The position numbers and the translations under genes are program-made. The notes under the pieces were generated by a model. It was not told where the DNA came from. It was given only the letters and a program-made list of their open reading frames with translations, and made no database searches. Of a stretch of DNA of 64,000 bases, positions 62,664 through 64,000 are shown one piece after another. The DNA is taken from contig NZ_CP115175.1 in the NCBI RefSeq assembly GCF_027912415.1, positions 2,294,001-2,358,000 of the forward strand. Reading direction: 5' to 3'. The stretch is from Homoserinibacter sp. YIM 151385. Lineage in GTDB: Bacteria > Actinomycetota > Actinomycetes > Actinomycetales > Microbacteriaceae. Within the stretch, counting starts at the first letter, position 1; the number at the start of each line of letters is the position of its first letter.

Positions 62664-64000
62664 CCGACACCGTCTCCATCGCGACCGCGGCGGCCGCCCG
62701 GCCCCGCCGCTCGCCGCTGCGGCGCCTGCTCCGCACGCCCGGCATGCTCATCCCCGCCGTCGTGCTCCTCGCGATCGTCGTCGCCGTCGCGATCGCGCCG
62801 CTCCTCGGCCTCCCCGCGCCCGGCTTCGCGGATGTCGGCGCCGTCCGGCAGCCGCCCGGCGACGGGCACCCGCTCGGCACCGACTCCTCGGGCCGCGACG
62901 TGCTCAGCCGCCTCCTCTGGGGCGGGCAGACGACGCTCCTCGCCGGACTCACCGGCACGGCCGTGACCTTCCTGCTCGGCGTGCCGCTCGGGCTCGCGGC
63001 CGGCTACTACGGCGGGCTCCTCGATTCCGCGGCGACCTGGCTCTCGAACCTCATCCAGTCGCTGCCCGCGATCGTCGCGCTCCTCGCGATCTCCGTGCTG
63101 ATCGGCTCGAACCCGGTCGCCGTCATGACCGTGTTCGGCGTGCTCATGGTGCCGGCCATGTTCCGGCCGGTGCGGGCGGCCGTGCTCGACGTGCGGCGCG
63201 AGCTCTACATCGACGCGGCGAAGGTCTCCGGCATCCGCGACCTCTCGATCATGGGCCGCCACATCCTCGGCGTCGTGCTGCCGGTCGCGCTCATCCAGAC
63301 CGGCTTCATCTTCGGCGTCGCGCTCATCGTGCAGGCCGGGCTCGGCTTCATCGGGATCGGGGAGACCGGCGCCGCGAGCTGGGGCGCCTCCCTCGGCGAG
63401 GCCTTCAAGGACATCTACAACGCGCCGTTCCTCATCTGGCCGCCCGCGATCCTCATCACCCTCACGGTGCTCTGCCTCATCCTGCTCGCCTCGGTCGGCC
63501 GCGACCTCATCAGCGACGGCGCGGTGCCGACGCGGCGGCCGCGCCGCGCCGTGCGCCGCACCGCCGAGGTCGCGACGGCGCCCGCCTCGCCGATCGCGAG
63601 CGGCGCCCTGCTCGACGTGCGCGACCTCGTGATCGAGTACCGCATCGACGGCGAGGACCGTCGCGTCGTCGACGGCGTGAGCTTCGCGGTTGCGCCGGGA
63701 CGCGTCCTCGGCCTCGTCGGGGAGTCCGGCTCCGGCAAGACGCAGTCGGTGCTCGGCGTGCTCGGGCTCCTCGCCGCGGGCGGCGCCGTCACGAGCGGCT
63801 CGGCGAGCTACGCCGGGCGCGACCTCGTGCAGCTGCAGCCCGCCGAGGTCGCGAAGCTCCGCGGCAGCGAGATCGGCTACATCCCGCAGGAGCCGATGTC
63901 GAACCTCGACCCGAGCTTCACGATCGGCAGCCAGCTCATCGAGCCCATGCGGCGCCACCTCGGCATCTCGAAGGCCGAGGCGCGCACGCGGGCACGCGAG
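62660..64000 (+). CDS. DppC-type permease fused to a DppD-type ATPase (truncated by window end)
   Basis: 447 codons are visible from GTG 62660 with no stop. Residues about 1-290 form a DppC-type permease: HPLGTDSSGRDVLSRLLWG, ATPase loop YIDAAKVSGIRDLSIM, five to six helices. An arginine/alanine-rich linker (about 290-320) leads in frame into an ATPase domain starting LLDVRDLVIEYRIDG, with Walker A GESGSGKTQS and YIPQEPMSNLDPS. I checked the reading frame through the linker and found no break, so the fusion is real. Such fusions are known in actinobacteria. Confidence 0.9.
   Translation, partial: MTDTVSIATAAAARPRRSPLRRLLRTPGMLIPAVVLLAIVVAVAIAPLLGLPAPGFADVGAVRQPPGDGHPLGTDSSGRDVLSRLLWGGQTTLLAGLTGTAVTFLLGVPLGLAAGYYGGLLDSAATWLSNLIQSLPAIVALLAISVLIGSNPVAVMTVFGVLMVPAMFRPVRAAVLDVRRELYIDAAKVSGIRDLSIMGRHILGVVLPVALIQTGFIFGVALIVQAGLGFIGIGETGAASWGASLGEAFKDIYNAPFLIWPPAILITLTVLCLILLASVGRDLISDGAVPTRRPRRAVRRTAEVATAPASPIASGALLDVRDLVIEYRIDGEDRRVVDGVSFAVAPGRVLGLVGESGSGKTQSVLGVLGLLAAGGAVTSGSASYAGRDLVQLQPAEVAKLRGSEIGYIPQEPMSNLDPSFTIGSQLIEPMRRHLGISKAEARTRARE

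Noticed and set aside
1-64000. tRNA, rRNA, prophage or attachment sites
   Set aside because: No tRNA-like cloverleaf or rRNA segment was recognised by eye, and no integrase or phage structural genes are present.

Overview
The window is very GC-rich DNA (about 70 percent by eye) with dense, often 4-bp-overlapping genes and many GTG starts. It carries lipoprotein-anchored ABC binding proteins, an LPxTG surface protein and many promoters whose -10 box lies only 6-7 nt before the start codon (leaderless mRNAs). This points to a Gram-positive actinobacterium, most like the Microbacteriaceae. The species cannot be named from the sequence. No rRNA, tRNA, CRISPR array, phage or insertion sequence was seen. 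Almost everything is carbon-source uptake and catabolism, with a middle segment of regulators and surface or stress genes.

Region A (1-24.7 kb) is a large catabolic block for an unidentified small oxidised compound, probably a polyol, sugar lactone or sugar acid. A minus-strand set encodes two AHL-lactonase-family metallo-hydrolases, a GntR regulator, an SDR dehydrogenase, a cupin, and a repeated pair of beta-hydroxyacid dehydrogenase and carboxymuconolactone-decarboxylase genes. Facing it, a plus-strand operon encodes two paralogous binding proteins, one RbsA-type ATPase, one permease and two SDRs. Three related palindromes in the control regions suggest a single GntR regulon. After a gap with paired long hairpins comes a second operon: a SAF-domain (COG4091-like) oxidoreductase, a gluconate-2-dehydrogenase-subunit-3-like protein, a GMC flavoprotein, an aldehyde dehydrogenase, a complete RbsABC-type transporter, a FadR-type regulator and a DUF1537 four-carbon acid sugar kinase. 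A convergent LacI gene closes it.

Region B (24.7-40.3 kb) is mixed. It holds a second pair of long hairpins, a type II sulfide:quinone oxidoreductase, an Imm5-like orphan, a divergent MFS/TetR pair with back-to-back -10 boxes, and a divergent MarR/quinone-oxidoreductase pair with two operators. It also has a membrane protein with a pentapeptide-repeat helix, a BLUF blue-light receptor coupled to a small unknown protein, an LPATG protein with six Ig-like domains, two alpha/beta hydrolases opposite a LacI regulator, and a two-component system with a PepSY-like membrane protein.

Region C (40.3-53.2 kb) looks like an alpha-1,3-glucan utilisation locus. It has two large secreted GH87-type proteins, a LacI repressor, a GH13 alpha-glucosidase and a MalEFG-type importer without its own ATPase. 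Extracellular GH87 cleavage, import of oligosaccharides and intracellular GH13 hydrolysis form a plausible pathway.

Region D (53.2 kb to the end) is a GntR-controlled sugar-acid pathway: enolase-superfamily dehydratase, GH3 glycosidase, UlaG-like lactonase, KDPG-type aldolase, KDG-type kinase and a peptide-type ABC importer whose last visible gene is a permease-ATPase fusion cut by the window edge. Together they suggest a lactone to acid to 2-keto-3-deoxy acid to pyruvate route, but no sugar dehydrogenase is present in the visible part.
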